In this document: positions 55,540 to 64,000 of the stretch, piece after piece
How positions within the stretch are numbered: position 1 is the stretch's first letter
Layout of the letters: each line of letters starts with the position of its first letter
Origin: Antonospora locustae
Taxonomy: Eukaryota > Microsporidia
Length of the DNA: 64,000 nucleotides
NCBI GenBank assembly: GCA_007674295.1
Contig: CM017455.1
Location: 1-64,000, forward strand
Direction: 5' to 3'
Made by a program: the position numbers and the translations under genes
The notes under the pieces: generated by a model
The model's database searches: none
What the model saw: only the letters and a program-made list of their open reading frames with translations
What the model was told of the DNA's origin: nothing

Positions 55540-56830
55540 AGTTCACAATTGTATCGATATCGCCATACATCTGCAGCGCTCTGTCCTCGCCGTACATCAG
55601 CCGGAACCTGTTTTCTGCTATTTCCTTTTCACCCACAAGCAGGAAAAACGGAATGTCTGTCTTCCGCACGTGCTCCATCAGCGAAGCGTAGCCGTACTTT
55701 CGTGTGTAGAATGTCTCTGCAGCAACGCCCGCACGCCAGAGTCTGGAAAGCACGCCCATTCGCTCTTCTAGAAGAAGACCTCCCGAAGACCCCACAAAGA
55801 CCTCTGTCTCAGTTGTTCTGCGCCTGTCCACTTTAAGCATCACAGACAGTATCCTGGTTACACCAAGGCTGAAACCAACACAGGGGACACTCCACTCACT
55901 CTTCTTACCCAGAACCGACGATACCAGATTGTCGTACCGTCCCCCACCAGCTACAGACCCAACGTCTTTGAAATCAACAAGCGCAGCCTCAAAGATCACC
56001 CCCGTGTAGTAGTCCAGACCTCGTGCCAGAGAGAGATCCACCACCGCTCTGTCACCGACACCGTATATACCAAGGTACTTAAAAAGTAGAGCAAGATCGT
56101 CAATGCCCTTCTTTCCGTCGCTGTAGAGGTATAGTTCGCCGCTGCGCAGAGTATCAATCACCTCGATTCCACCTGAAACACACACGTATCTCTTCAGCAC
56201 CGCCACTTGGCCATCCACAAGACCCTTTGTGCGCAACTCCGCAGCAATGTCCGCCCACGGCAACCTGTCCATCTTGTCTATGGTCGAGCAGACAGTTGCA
56301 AAGTTATTGCGGCCGATACCAGAATGCTCCATCAGCGCATTAAGGATCTTGCGGCTGCTGATACGTATCTGGTACCGGTGCCCCACTCTGTCAAGGCACT
56401 CTGACATGATGCATATCGCTTCTGCATCGGCAACCATTTCCATGTACGCACCTGCAATGTCGAGGTCACACTGCACAAACTCTCTAAGCCGCCCTTTTGA
56501 CACAGAGGGTTGATCTCTTCTGAAAACCTTTCCAATCTGAAACCGCTTCAGCCTCTGCACTCGGTGTTTTGCAAGAAACCGCGCAAACGAAACAGTAAGG
56601 TCGTATCTCAGAGAACATATATCACCACCCTGATCGGCAAGGTCAAATATCAGCCTGGACTCGTCCCCATACTTGTTGCAGAGAAGCTCCCGGAGCTCAA
56701 ACGTCGGCGTGTCTATGCACGCTGCACCGTGTGTCTCGAAGACTTCTGTGACTGCCCGCAGAAACCTGTTGAGGAGATAGCACTCCCTTGGCCCGTAGTC
56801 GTGTGTTCCCTTTGGCGTCCTCAAGTCCAT
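55493..56830 (-). CDS. HTS1: Histidyl-tRNA synthetase
   Basis: Charges tRNA-His (a tRNA-His gene is at 30747). 445 residues. Motif 1 region (RTPKGTHDYGPRECYLLN), motif 2 (FRRDQPSVSKGRLREFVQCD), HisA block LARGLDYYTGVIFE, and motif 3 GFSLGVTRIL. The C-terminal anticodon-binding domain is present. The ATG follows CCCCG. It overlaps the small membrane protein gene at its 3' end by 47 bases, both in coding sequence. Confidence 0.95.
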   Translation of the reverse strand: MDLRTPKGTHDYGPRECYLLNRFLRAVTEVFETHGAACIDTPTFELRELLCNKYGDESRLIFDLADQGGDICSLRYDLTVSFARFLAKHRVQRLKRFQIGKVFRRDQPSVSKGRLREFVQCDLDIAGAYMEMVADAEAICIMSECLDRVGHRYQIRISSRKILNALMEHSGIGRNNFATVCSTIDKMDRLPWADIAAELRTKGLVDGQVAVLKRYVCVSGGIEVIDTLRSGELYLYSDGKKGIDDLALLFKYLGIYGVGDRAVVDLSLARGLDYYTGVIFEAALVDFKDVGSVAGGGRYDNLVSSVLGKKSEWSVPCVGFSLGVTRILSVMLKVDRRRTTETEVFVGSSGGLLLEERMGVLSRLWRAGVAAETFYTRKYGYASLMEHVRKTDIPFFLLVGEKEIAENRFRLMYGEDRALQMYGDIDTIVNFIKSHRAGQRPPAGL

Positions 56831-56860
56831 CGGGGTTGCTTTTTTGAACCATCTCGTTCT

Positions 56861-58312
56861 TTATTCAGAGATATCCCTGTCGACTAACGCTATCTTCTCG
56901 ATAAGGCTGATAAGCATTCTCACAGGCTGCCCAGTTGGGCCCTTGCCGTAGAGCTCTGAGAAGCAGGAGTCGCTCTTCACACCTGCAATGTCAACATGCG
57001 CCCACTTTGTGCCCTCCTTTACAAACTCATGCAGAAACACAGCAGCCACACATGCCCCACCGTGTCTTGTCCCGCAGTTCTTTATGTCAGCAACTCTTGA
57101 ATCAAGCTGCACCTTGTACCTCTCGTCAAGAGGCATTCTCCAGACCATATCGCCTGTGCGTGCACCACACTCCACAATCCAGGCAGCAAGCGCATCGCTG
57201 TTCGAAAATACACCGGAGTACACAGGCCCCAATGCAACTGAAATAGCTCCTGTTAGCGTTGCCACGTCAACCACATACCTGGGTGCAAACCTTTGTGCAT
57301 ATAGCAGCGCGTCGGCTAGCACAAGCCGTCCTTCTGCATCTGTATTGTCAATCTCAACCGTCTTTCCGTTGCTGGCCCTTGCAACATCTCCAGGCTTCGT
57401 CGCCCTTCCAGATGGCATGTTTTCGCAAAGCGGCACATGCACATCGATGTTGAGTACAACACCAAGCCTCGCAGCCAGCCCCACAGCGGACACAACTGCT
57501 GCTGCCCCTGCCATGTCCATCTTCATGTCGCTGATACCCGATGACGGCTTGAGGTTTATGCCTCCTGAGTCAAATGTTATTCCCTTTCCAACAAGCGCGA
57601 GATCCACTCCTGTGTCCTTTCCTCCGCGATATCTGATGCTTAGAAACCGAAGACTCCGCTCGGATCCTCTTGCAACGGAGAGAAAGAGCCCCATCTTTTC
57701 CTTCTTGGCCCACTTGCACCCGTGCACAAGGATCTTCACATTACCAAGGCCCTCCAGATGCTGCCTTACGTGGCGTACAAACAGGTTGGGGGTCATCATG
57801 TTTGCAGGTGTCTCTGCAAGGAACCTGCAAAAGTTCTGTGCCTCTACAACACGCACGGCCTTCTCAAAGCCTGCGCACGCTTTCTCAGGCAGAACTGCAA
57901 TGAAATGGTCTCTCTTCCCCTTCAGGCGATCATAGCTGAAGGATGCAAGCATGGCACCCTCCGCAGCAGCCTCAGCACCCGCCCCACCAGCAACTGTTAT
58001 GCTTGCTGCCTTGATCTTCTTCAGAGCTTGGTATGCAAGTGCACCTGCCTTTCTTGTAGCGTGGTTGTCATTCTCCTTCACGCCCACAGCACATATAAGA
58101 TCGTATTCACGGTCTCTATGCCAAAAAAGCCTCACGTCGCCCGAATGTGCGCACGCTCTAGTCTGTTCTAGAAAAGCTGTCAGGGCACGGCGTGTGTCCT
58201 GTGCTAGCTGCGCATCCGTTGCATAGCCACTTTCTGCTGTGCTGTAGAGAACAAGCAATGCCCTTGGACCGCCCTCGCTCTGCGGCCTTTTGTCTGTGCC
58301 AAGCAGTTCCAT
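56861..58312 (-). CDS. Leucyl aminopeptidase (M17)
   Basis: Zinc exopeptidase. 483 residues from the ATG at 58312 (MELLGTDKRP), directly after CCC. Catalytic block: VGKGITFDSGGINLKPSSG (Lys, Asp), MKMDMAGAAAVV (Asp), and signature NTDAEGRLVLAD. All metal ligands are present, so active. The N-terminal non-catalytic domain is about 160 residues. The start codon is 43 bp from tRNA-Arg. Confidence 0.95.
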   Translation of the reverse strand: MELLGTDKRPQSEGGPRALLVLYSTAESGYATDAQLAQDTRRALTAFLEQTRACAHSGDVRLFWHRDREYDLICAVGVKENDNHATRKAGALAYQALKKIKAASITVAGGAGAEAAAEGAMLASFSYDRLKGKRDHFIAVLPEKACAGFEKAVRVVEAQNFCRFLAETPANMMTPNLFVRHVRQHLEGLGNVKILVHGCKWAKKEKMGLFLSVARGSERSLRFLSIRYRGGKDTGVDLALVGKGITFDSGGINLKPSSGISDMKMDMAGAAAVVSAVGLAARLGVVLNIDVHVPLCENMPSGRATKPGDVARASNGKTVEIDNTDAEGRLVLADALLYAQRFAPRYVVDVATLTGAISVALGPVYSGVFSNSDALAAWIVECGARTGDMVWRMPLDERYKVQLDSRVADIKNCGTRHGGACVAAVFLHEFVKEGTKWAHVDIAGVKSDSCFSELYGKGPTGQPVRMLISLIEKIALVDRDISE

Positions 58313-58354
58313 GGGCGCGTTTCTGCAAGAAAACAAATGCGCGCCTTGCAAAAA

Positions 58355-58427
58355 CGAGTCTGACGGGGATCGAACCCGTAATCTCCTGATCCGTAGTCAG
58401 ACGCCTTATCCATTGGGCCACAGACTC
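58355..58427 (-). tRNA. tRNA-Arg (ACG)
   Basis: 73-nt minus-strand cloverleaf: acceptor GAGTCTG/CAGACTC, D arm GCCC/AGGC, anticodon stem TCTGA/TCAGG with loop CTACGGA giving ACG (inosine 34 expected), T arm ACGGG/CCCGT with loop TTCGATC, discriminator G. A T5 run follows. Confidence 0.95.
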
Positions 58428-58588
58428 ACGCAGGGGTGGCTGAGACGTAAATATTCTTACTCTCGCCTACGCATGCATCTGCAAGCCACTTGCTGCATGG
58501 GATATGTTCCTAAGACATGTTCTGCCGTGTTTTCAGGGGCTGTGCTGAGACTGCAGGCTGGGTTTATGTTCCCTGCACCCTAACCCTT

Positions 58589-60727
58589 ATGAAGAAAACA
58601 AGCAAGCCCAACCTCCAAACGCTTGTGGATACCCTTAAGGTGTTCAACAACGTGAAGGAGACAGAATCATCGTGGGCAGTGGTCAACACAAACATCATGC
58701 TTCTCTGCGAATTTGTGCAGACACGCCAAGATGCTACTACTGTTCTGGACACACTCCACCCCCTTGTTCAGAGTGCGATGCTCAGCGACAGGTCACGTCT
58801 CTCTGGCTCAGCTCTTCTTCTCCTCAGAACATGTGCAGAAAGAGGAGCGAACATGAACAACTACACATACTTTCTACAACCCCTGTTCAAGCTTGTAAAC
58901 AGACCATCGAAGGTCTTCAGCCAACGTGCAGAGGATGTTCTTTTGCTCGTCTGTAAGCTGATAAATATCGAAAGACATGTTAATCTTTTCAAAGAGATGT
59001 TTAAGTCTGCAAACAAGCTTGTCCGGCTCGCAGTTATCAAGATTGTGAAACATAGCAGTCACCCTGACCTCAAGGCTCTTCTCGAAAAAGCACAAACAGA
59101 CGCAAGTGCAGAGGTTCGGAGCGAGGCAAAGAATCAATATTCCCCGCTTAAGAAGGCTGCAAGGACCGGTGACTGTAGTGCTCCACTAAGACCTGTGACC
59201 AGTGGTGGAGCTGACGATAGAAAGCCCCTAGATCCCACCAAAGGACCCGAGACGTACAGGATCAGGGAGCTTGTAAACAGGCTGGAGCCTGACTTTGCAG
59301 AAAAGGCTTCTACCAGACAGAGGTTGCGTGCTCCCACCAGTTCTGGTGCAGCTAATACAGAGAGGCTTGGTGGGATTTCCAGATTGCATGCAGCAAGAAA
59401 GAGATGCCTTTCTGCGCGCACAACAACAGTGAATGGACGCAAAACCCAGGAAGGAGACAACCTCACTCCAAACACACTGAGCAGGTATCTCAAGAATTAC
59501 CAGAAAAGTCTGCTAAACAAAGAAGCGGAGGCCAGTCTTCTGCAAAAGATAAGGAAGAGGGAGGAGATTATGAAGGAGTTTACTTCCTGTGCCCTGAGGC
59601 CAAGCATAGAGTCATACAAAGATACTAACAGCAAAAGCCATGCAGATGCCATTTCTCCAAATCTTAAGGCCTCTGTTGCTAGGATTCAGGGCGAAAGAGA
59701 TTGGATGAGCAACGATTACAGAGTTTCTCTCCTACCAGCCAGCACCACAGCGCAAAAGAGAGATCAGGGGCTGGCCTATGACAACCCAGGGCTTGGGCTC
59801 TTACAGGACCTCATATGGGTCCCTAGCATGGATGAGAGCGCTGGCTCTGATGCGCCCTGCAAGTCATTTTCCAGAGAAATTGTCTCTGTTTCTCCTTCTA
59901 GTTCTGTACAGAAAACTCAGAGTTTTCATGAAAATGTGTCCACAGCAGGTAGCTGTAGGACTTCCTCTGCATCTGTAGGACTCTTCAACACAGACATTCA
60001 GACACTCATAGACGGAAAGTGTGAAAACGCATCTGAGTGTGGAACTGGTTGTGGAGACGAGCAGGGAGAAAGCCTTGTTTGCTTTCTGCTGAAAACAGGC
60101 AACAAGATCTCTAAGATACCTGATACTGCTGCAGAAAGTCTTGCCAGCGAACAGCACAGAAGTCACGAGGTTTGTGTTGAGGAAAAGGTGCACGATGAAG
60201 CCGCATGTGCAAAAAATAGAGTGAACAAAATATCCGATAGTTCTACTGTGACTCTGCCTACGGCTCAGAGCGATGTTTCTTTCCAGAAAACGCCAGACCA
60301 GGTAGAGGAGACCTTTCCTGTGCAGTCTGCAGAGACCATGCCATTGGAGAACAATGCACACAACATGACAATATACGAAGACATGCCTTCTCTTGACATG
60401 GATGAACAATTGAGTTGCGACATAAGCAGGCTGAGTTTGAACGAGACAGATGTTGAAAAAACTGTCTTATTAGTTCAGTGCACGCCTACCAATGTCCTTG
60501 AGGATACACCAAGGCTGCCTCTGGAAAAAAACACATGCAACATGCCATATGTGTCATCCGTGCAACTGCAGGAGACAGTGTGCATAGATTGTGCTGGTGA
60601 TGAGTCTCCGGTCACTCCCTCAGCAGCCATTGACATATGTTTGATGGAAAATGCAGGTTCCTCTACCGAGTTTACAGAAATAGATTCTGTGATATTTGTT
60701 AACAAGAAGACAATGGCTAAAAAATAA
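58589..60727 (+). CDS. CLASP/Stu1-like TOG-domain protein
   Basis: 712 residues from the ATG at 58589, two bases after CCC. The N-terminal 180 residues are HEAT/TOG-like: SSWAVVNTNIMLLCEF, LRTCAERGANMNNYTYFLQP, KLVRLAVIKIVKHSSHPDLK. This helical repeat resembles the CLASP N-terminal domain, which binds tubulin and promotes microtubule rescue. The remaining 500 residues are Ser/Thr-, Glu- and Lys-rich and probably disordered, with short coiled-coil stretches around 305-325. A C-terminal CLASP domain is not seen. With the kinesin and cell-cycle genes this fits a mitotic spindle role. Moderate. Confidence 0.55.
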   Translation: MKKTSKPNLQTLVDTLKVFNNVKETESSWAVVNTNIMLLCEFVQTRQDATTVLDTLHPLVQSAMLSDRSRLSGSALLLLRTCAERGANMNNYTYFLQPLFKLVNRPSKVFSQRAEDVLLLVCKLINIERHVNLFKEMFKSANKLVRLAVIKIVKHSSHPDLKALLEKAQTDASAEVRSEAKNQYSPLKKAARTGDCSAPLRPVTSGGADDRKPLDPTKGPETYRIRELVNRLEPDFAEKASTRQRLRAPTSSGAANTERLGGISRLHAARKRCLSARTTTVNGRKTQEGDNLTPNTLSRYLKNYQKSLLNKEAEASLLQKIRKREEIMKEFTSCALRPSIESYKDTNSKSHADAISPNLKASVARIQGERDWMSNDYRVSLLPASTTAQKRDQGLAYDNPGLGLLQDLIWVPSMDESAGSDAPCKSFSREIVSVSPSSSVQKTQSFHENVSTAGSCRTSSASVGLFNTDIQTLIDGKCENASECGTGCGDEQGESLVCFLLKTGNKISKIPDTAAESLASEQHRSHEVCVEEKVHDEAACAKNRVNKISDSSTVTLPTAQSDVSFQKTPDQVEETFPVQSAETMPLENNAHNMTIYEDMPSLDMDEQLSCDISRLSLNETDVEKTVLLVQCTPTNVLEDTPRLPLEKNTCNMPYVSSVQLQETVCIDCAGDESPVTPSAAIDICLMENAGSSTEFTEIDSVIFVNKKTMAKK

Positions 60728-60866
60728 AGACTCTCTTAATGTCACATTTATACAGAGACGCAGTCGCTACTGTAGATCTGTGAACACGCCTGTGTGCCCA
60801 TACGCTTCAGTACAGTTACATCTGCACAAGCTGCCTGCATTTAGTGTTTTCGTTTCGCATGTACCC

Positions 60867-61529
60867 ATGAAGAAAAGTCTTGTTATGACGTTCTTTGCTG
60901 TGTTTGTCTTATTTCTGAGAAACGTGAAGCGCATGAAGTGCATTTCAGACACACTGCCCCGTGCAAAAAGCCTTTTACTAGTTGCGCACCCAGATGACGA
61001 GTCGATGTTTTTTGCACCAACCTTGCTGCAACTACGCAGAAAAGTCATCATATTGTGCCTCTCAAATGGTGGGTATTATGGAAAGGGCGCCATACGGATA
61101 AGTGAAATGAAAAGCTTATGTGCATACTTGAATGTAAAGACGATCATTCTAGGATTTCAGGATAATGAAAACTGGAACCCAGATATCATAAATATTCTGC
61201 TTGAGACATTCCATCGCTTGTACAGGTTCAAATACATTTATACATTTGATAGTAAAGGTGTTTCTGGACACAAAAACCACATTTCATGCCATATAGGCGC
61301 AAAGAGATTTTCAGAGAAAGCAAATATCCCTGCATTTTATCTTAAGACAAAGAGTCTAGCGTCTAAGTACTGCATTGATTTCTGCGTAAGCAAAATAGCT
61401 GCATACACAAATTTGATGGATATGCTTCTCCCTGTAAGGATGATGCTTTTTCATAGGTCTCAATTAACATGGTATCGGTTTATATACATGTTTACATCAA
61501 ACTATACGCAATACAACGACTACCTTTAG
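60867..61529 (+). CDS. GPI12: GPI12/PIG-L N-acetylglucosaminyl-phosphatidylinositol deacetylase
   Basis: ER enzyme of the second step of GPI-anchor synthesis. 220 residues from the ATG at 60867, directly after CCC. An N-terminal transmembrane anchor (MKKSLVMTFFAVFVLFL) precedes the catalytic AHPDDESMFFAPTL motif (metal-binding AHPDDE). IILCLSNGGYYGKGAIR and GVSGHKNHISCHIG supply the further metal site (HxxH). The C-terminal part follows the family. The frame also extends into the upstream gene, but the CCC-linked ATG fits. Confidence 0.92.
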   Translation: MKKSLVMTFFAVFVLFLRNVKRMKCISDTLPRAKSLLLVAHPDDESMFFAPTLLQLRRKVIILCLSNGGYYGKGAIRISEMKSLCAYLNVKTIILGFQDNENWNPDIINILLETFHRLYRFKYIYTFDSKGVSGHKNHISCHIGAKRFSEKANIPAFYLKTKSLASKYCIDFCVSKIAAYTNLMDMLLPVRMMLFHRSQLTWYRFIYMFTSNYTQYNDYL

Positions 61530-61578
61530 CTCTAACTGCTTAAATCAATATTTACAAGAGCATGCACCATAAGAAAAT

Positions 61579-61650
61579 TTCCGTGGCCGGGATTCGAACC
61601 CGAGCCCTTGGCGTGAGAGGCCAAAATCCTAACCACTGGACCACCACGGA
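61579..61650 (-). tRNA. tRNA-Glu (CTC)
   Basis: 72-nt minus-strand cloverleaf: acceptor TCCGTGG/CCACGGA, anticodon stem TTGGC/GCCAA with loop CTCTCAC giving CTC, T arm with loop TTCGAAT, discriminator A. TTTT follows at the 3' end. Confidence 0.95.
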
Positions 61651-61920
61651 TGCTTCTGTATTTAGATGCATACATGAAAGTTTTTTGTATATATATGTTA
61701 AGTCAAAATAATAAAAATTATAATGTAAAATCATACTTTACTTAAAGTTCATTGTTTTCTTGATTTATATATGGAAACATACAAAGATGCAAAACGCATT
61801 TTTATTGAAAAACTATGTAGTATAAATAAAAATGTGTAGCAAGTTTTGCATGAAAATAAATGTGATTTATTAATTCTATATATACAAAAAATATTCTATT
61901 ATAGTTTAAGTAAACAACTT

Positions 61921-62214
61921 TTAATCTATTATAATTTGATTGATAAGATCCTCTATATTTTGGCTAAGGGCCTCTAATGATTCAATAACCATTATACGGA
62001 CTGGAGTACTTTCAACTGCGCTAACTCGTATAGATACAAAGTCATCTGAAGGATGTGCAACTTTATATGCGCAAAATGTGCAAGAATGATTTTTAAAAAT
62101 TATATCTCTTACCATATTTGCTAATGTATGTGACTCACCATGAACTACAAGTTCCATTGTATTAGCTGTGTCTTTTTCGTACTTCACCTCAACTTTTTTC
62201 CCTGATTCTGCCAT
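61921..62214 (-). CDS. RPC19: RNA polymerase I/III subunit AC19
   Basis: Small Rpb11-fold subunit shared by Pol I and III. 97 residues from the ATG right after CCCCC: MAESGKKVEVKY, then HTLANMVRDIIFKNHSCTFC, AYKVAHPSDDFVSIRV. The HTLxN..R..I.KN and HPS motifs match AC19 better than Rpb11 (which has HTxxNxxRxxLLxxxxVxFxGYxxPHP). The N-terminal acidic extension of yeast AC19 is missing. Confidence 0.88.
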   Translation of the reverse strand: MAESGKKVEVKYEKDTANTMELVVHGESHTLANMVRDIIFKNHSCTFCAYKVAHPSDDFVSIRVSAVESTPVRIMVIESLEALSQNIEDLINQIIID

Positions 62215-62379
62215 GGGGGTTCCATTCTTCAATGTTTGTGAGCTTCATTTTTAAATATGCTGTATAACTCTTTTAAATACAAGTGATTGATCTATACACA
62301 TCTAACATAATACAATTTCTGTACGAAACGTGGAGGTTTTGATGCTTTGTATTTTGAAACAAAAACTAAATATAGCACC

Positions 62380-62904
62380 ATGCATATGTTAGATATGGAG
62401 GACCATCGTCACCTCAATTCGCAAAGAATAGGAAGGATTGAAAAGTACTGGATATCCATGGACAATAGAGCAACAAACGAGCCTTTGGACTACAAAAACA
62501 TTCATCTACCATTGGCTCGCATAAAAAGACTTATGAAGGTGGAAGAAGGTGTAAAAATGGTTGCATCCGAAGTACCTATTCTCTTTTCTAAGGTTACTGA
62601 GAGTTTCATTGAGGAGCTAGCATTAAGATCATGGATCAATACAGACGAAAACAAGAGGCGTATATTGCAGAGAAGTGATATTTCGGCAGCAATTAAGACA
62701 TCAGATGTGTATGACTTTTTGATATATATAGTTCCAAAAAGTTCTTCCTTGGACAGTTCATTGGGAAAGATTAGTAAGATAAATATGGTAGATACACCAA
62801 AAAATATGGGCGGTGTTCCGCTTGACACTGAGTTTTCTACCGATGGTATTGTTCATAGTGGCCTTGATTTTGTAAATACATACAACAAAACAAACAACAG
62901 CTGA
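62380..62904 (+). CDS. HAP5: HAP5/NF-YC histone-fold transcription factor subunit
   Basis: Subunit of the CCAAT-binding complex. 174 residues from the ATG at 62380 (others at 62386 and 62395; no CCC nearby and the frame is open upstream without ATG). The histone fold is very clear: LPLARIKRLMKVEEGVKMVA, PILFSKVTESFIEELALRSW, ENKRRILQRSDISAAIKTSD. The C-terminus is polar. The partner histone fold (HAP3) must be elsewhere. DPB3/4 or CHRAC-like is less likely than NF-YC given the length and core. Confidence 0.85.
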   Translation: MHMLDMEDHRHLNSQRIGRIEKYWISMDNRATNEPLDYKNIHLPLARIKRLMKVEEGVKMVASEVPILFSKVTESFIEELALRSWINTDENKRRILQRSDISAAIKTSDVYDFLIYIVPKSSSLDSSLGKISKINMVDTPKNMGGVPLDTEFSTDGIVHSGLDFVNTYNKTNNS

Positions 62905-62972
62905 TTTATATTTTATACTTTAGTATTATAATCTACAAAAGCCCTTTTAGTAGTTAGAAAATATCCCTCAGT

Positions 62973-63329
62973 ATGACAAGTTCTTTGGAGAGCACGTTTT
63001 TGAAGCATCTTGAGGTCATTTACAAAAAATACGCTAGTGTAAACGACAAAGAGGAAGAAGGTGTGGATTTGGCTCAATTAGACAAAACCACATGGAGAAA
63101 AATTCTCTATGGAACAGTAAAAACTAGAATTAACCCACCTCAATTATTTGTATTTATAAAAAAGAAAAGAAGAGGAAACATACAGACAAAAAGATACAAG
63201 TTTGTTGATACAAAACGAGAGTTTGAAAATTTGTATAGAATTCATCATGGAAACCCATCGTTAGCCGATTTATACTGGCTAATAGATAACTATTGGGTAT
63301 TTGATAATCAAAGTTTTATTAAAAGATAA
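62973..63329 (+). CDS. Small basic protein, unknown
   Basis: 118 residues; ATG 6 nt after CCC. Basic middle (LFVFIKKKRRGNIQTKRYKF) between helical parts. The C-terminal YWLIDNYWVFDNQSFIKR is aromatic. I do not recognise a family. The frame is solid (codon pattern and motif). Confidence 0.6.
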   Translation: MTSSLESTFLKHLEVIYKKYASVNDKEEEGVDLAQLDKTTWRKILYGTVKTRINPPQLFVFIKKKRRGNIQTKRYKFVDTKREFENLYRIHHGNPSLADLYWLIDNYWVFDNQSFIKR

Positions 63330-63417
63330 TGTCGCTTAAACTACTTTCATCACAAACATTATCTATACACATTCCAAAGTCAGATGATGACGCAAAAACA
63401 ACATTCACAATCCTGAA

Positions 63418-63735
63418 TTAGCAAATGCCTTGATAGGACCGAACGTAACATGCATGGGTTTTATCACGTGAATGGTCTGCTACAGATGATGTTTGTGATG
63501 TCCTGTCATTATAGTTAGCATAAAAGCTATTGGTTTTTAAGTTTTTGTATCTTTCTGCAATAAAAGCTCTTTTACTATTATTTAAATTTTTATAATTGCT
63601 TTCACAATTTGTATATTCTGTGCGAATTAACTCTTTAATACTTTTCCTTTTTGCTGCACACCTTAAAGCAGCAGCTCTTCTTCTTATTCTTATTTTTTGT
63701 TTTCTCTCATCCTCATCAATAATAGGACGTCTCAT
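63418..63735 (-). CDS. Small basic protein, unknown
   Basis: 105 residues from the ATG at 63735, directly after CCCT. The N-terminal half is very basic (RKQKIRIRRRAAALRCAAKR) in a way that recalls a bZIP basic region, but the bZIP Asn and a following leucine zipper are not seen. The longer open frame begins with TTG. Unknown function. Confidence 0.45.
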   Translation of the reverse strand: MRRPIIDEDERKQKIRIRRRAAALRCAAKRKSIKELIRTEYTNCESNYKNLNNSKRAFIAERYKNLKTNSFYANYNDRTSQTSSVADHSRDKTHACYVRSYQGIC

Positions 63736-63799
63736 AGGGTTGTGTTTTCTAATTCTTATAACTGTCAATCGCTTTATTATACAATGAAATTCTCATTTC

Positions 63800-64000
63800 T
63801 AAAGTAAATAATAACCATCAGTTTATTTAGAAATGGTATTTTCTATACAGTCAAAGATTATTGTGAAAAATCTGATAGAAACTATTTCCAGCTTCAGACT
63901 CAATAACGCTACCTTCATGCTCTGATTCTCTCGTAACAGTCTACTTGCGTTGATGTTCTTTGGCGTTTTGCAAAGATACTTGCAACAGCTTTCCTTAGTG
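63800..64000 (-). repeat. Dispersed repeat, copy B (cut by window end)
   Basis: Reverse complement of 14623-14823 without a visible mismatch over 201 bp. The 5' part of the element lies beyond the window. Confidence 0.85.

Noticed and set aside
56988..57935. 315-codon plus-strand frame opposite leucyl aminopeptidase
   Set aside because: Ser/Pro/Thr-rich shadow of a gene whose catalytic motifs are on the minus strand.
62270..62379. Spliced first exon for HAP5
   Set aside because: The frame is open upstream without ATG, but I found no GTAAGT donor or acceptor that fits, and the ATG at 62380 gives a complete histone fold.

Overview
The window looks like a piece of a microsporidian nuclear genome. 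Genes are short, nearly all uninterrupted, and packed on both strands. The products are eukaryotic and shortened relative to their families: Tra1, TAF1, cullin, RFC5, fibrillarin, CPSF100, SF3b130 and others. Most start codons have a CCC or GGG triplet about 1-12 nt upstream, the start-proximal signal described for Microsporidia. One gene (CDC25) carries a very short spliceosomal intron, and two splicing proteins (LUC7, RSE1/SF3b130) are encoded nearby. I do not assign a genus. A single 'n' at 25447, flanked by a 159-bp duplication, shows this is a draft assembly.

Base composition changes by block (judged by eye, not computed). Bases 1-6.6 kb and about 38.6-60.8 kb are GC-richer and very gene-dense, with spacers of tens of bases and some overlapping genes. 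Bases 6.6-38.5 kb and about 60.8-64 kb are AT-rich, with spacers of 0.2-1 kb.

Layout. 1-6624: TRA1 (SAGA/NuA4 scaffold), open for about 4 kb in the middle but broken by frame changes at both ends. 7.6-19.6 kb: telobox Myb protein, poly(A)-binding protein, tRNA-Ala, intron-bearing CDC25, V-ATPase B, RFC5, a pseudokinase, an Ada3-like protein and a miniature AOS1. 20.2-25.1 kb: a stand-alone Sen1 N-terminal-like protein, fibrillarin, and MAK16/LUC7 divergent across 7 bp. 25.6-32.8 kb: GOT1, guanylate kinase, derlin, short dUTPase, an exosome-ring-like protein, a small OB-fold candidate, FAP7, tRNA-His, a ricin-B-like secreted protein, tRNA-Thr(TGT) and SRP19. 33-38.5 kb: pyruvate kinase, a small helical protein, a tail-anchored TBC protein, CPSF100 and tRNA-Thr(CGT). 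38.6-60.8 kb: UBC4-like E2, cullin, TAF1, ribonucleotide reductase large chain, SGT1, RSE1, ARS2/Serrate, long-chain acyl-CoA synthetase, an unknown, a kinesin, a small membrane protein, HisRS, leucyl aminopeptidase, tRNA-Arg and a CLASP-like protein. 60.9-64 kb: GPI12/PIG-L, tRNA-Glu, AC19, HAP5/NF-YC and two small unknowns.

The genes are mostly housekeeping and do not form one pathway. Some functional groups recur: Pol II transcription and chromatin (TRA1, Ada3-like, TAF1, HAP5), RNA processing (CPSF100, LUC7, RSE1, ARS2, Sen1-like, fibrillarin, MAK16, exosome, FAP7), ubiquitin-like modification (E2, cullin, SGT1, AOS1) and secretion/ER (SRP19, derlin, GOT1, TBC, GPI12). The least conventional features are the 30-nt intron, the 7-bp divergent spacer with a single shared triplet, an inverted tRNA-Thr duplication whose copies differ only in the anticodon, a dispersed repeat family with two identical 201-bp copies 49 kb apart, and the disrupted TRA1.
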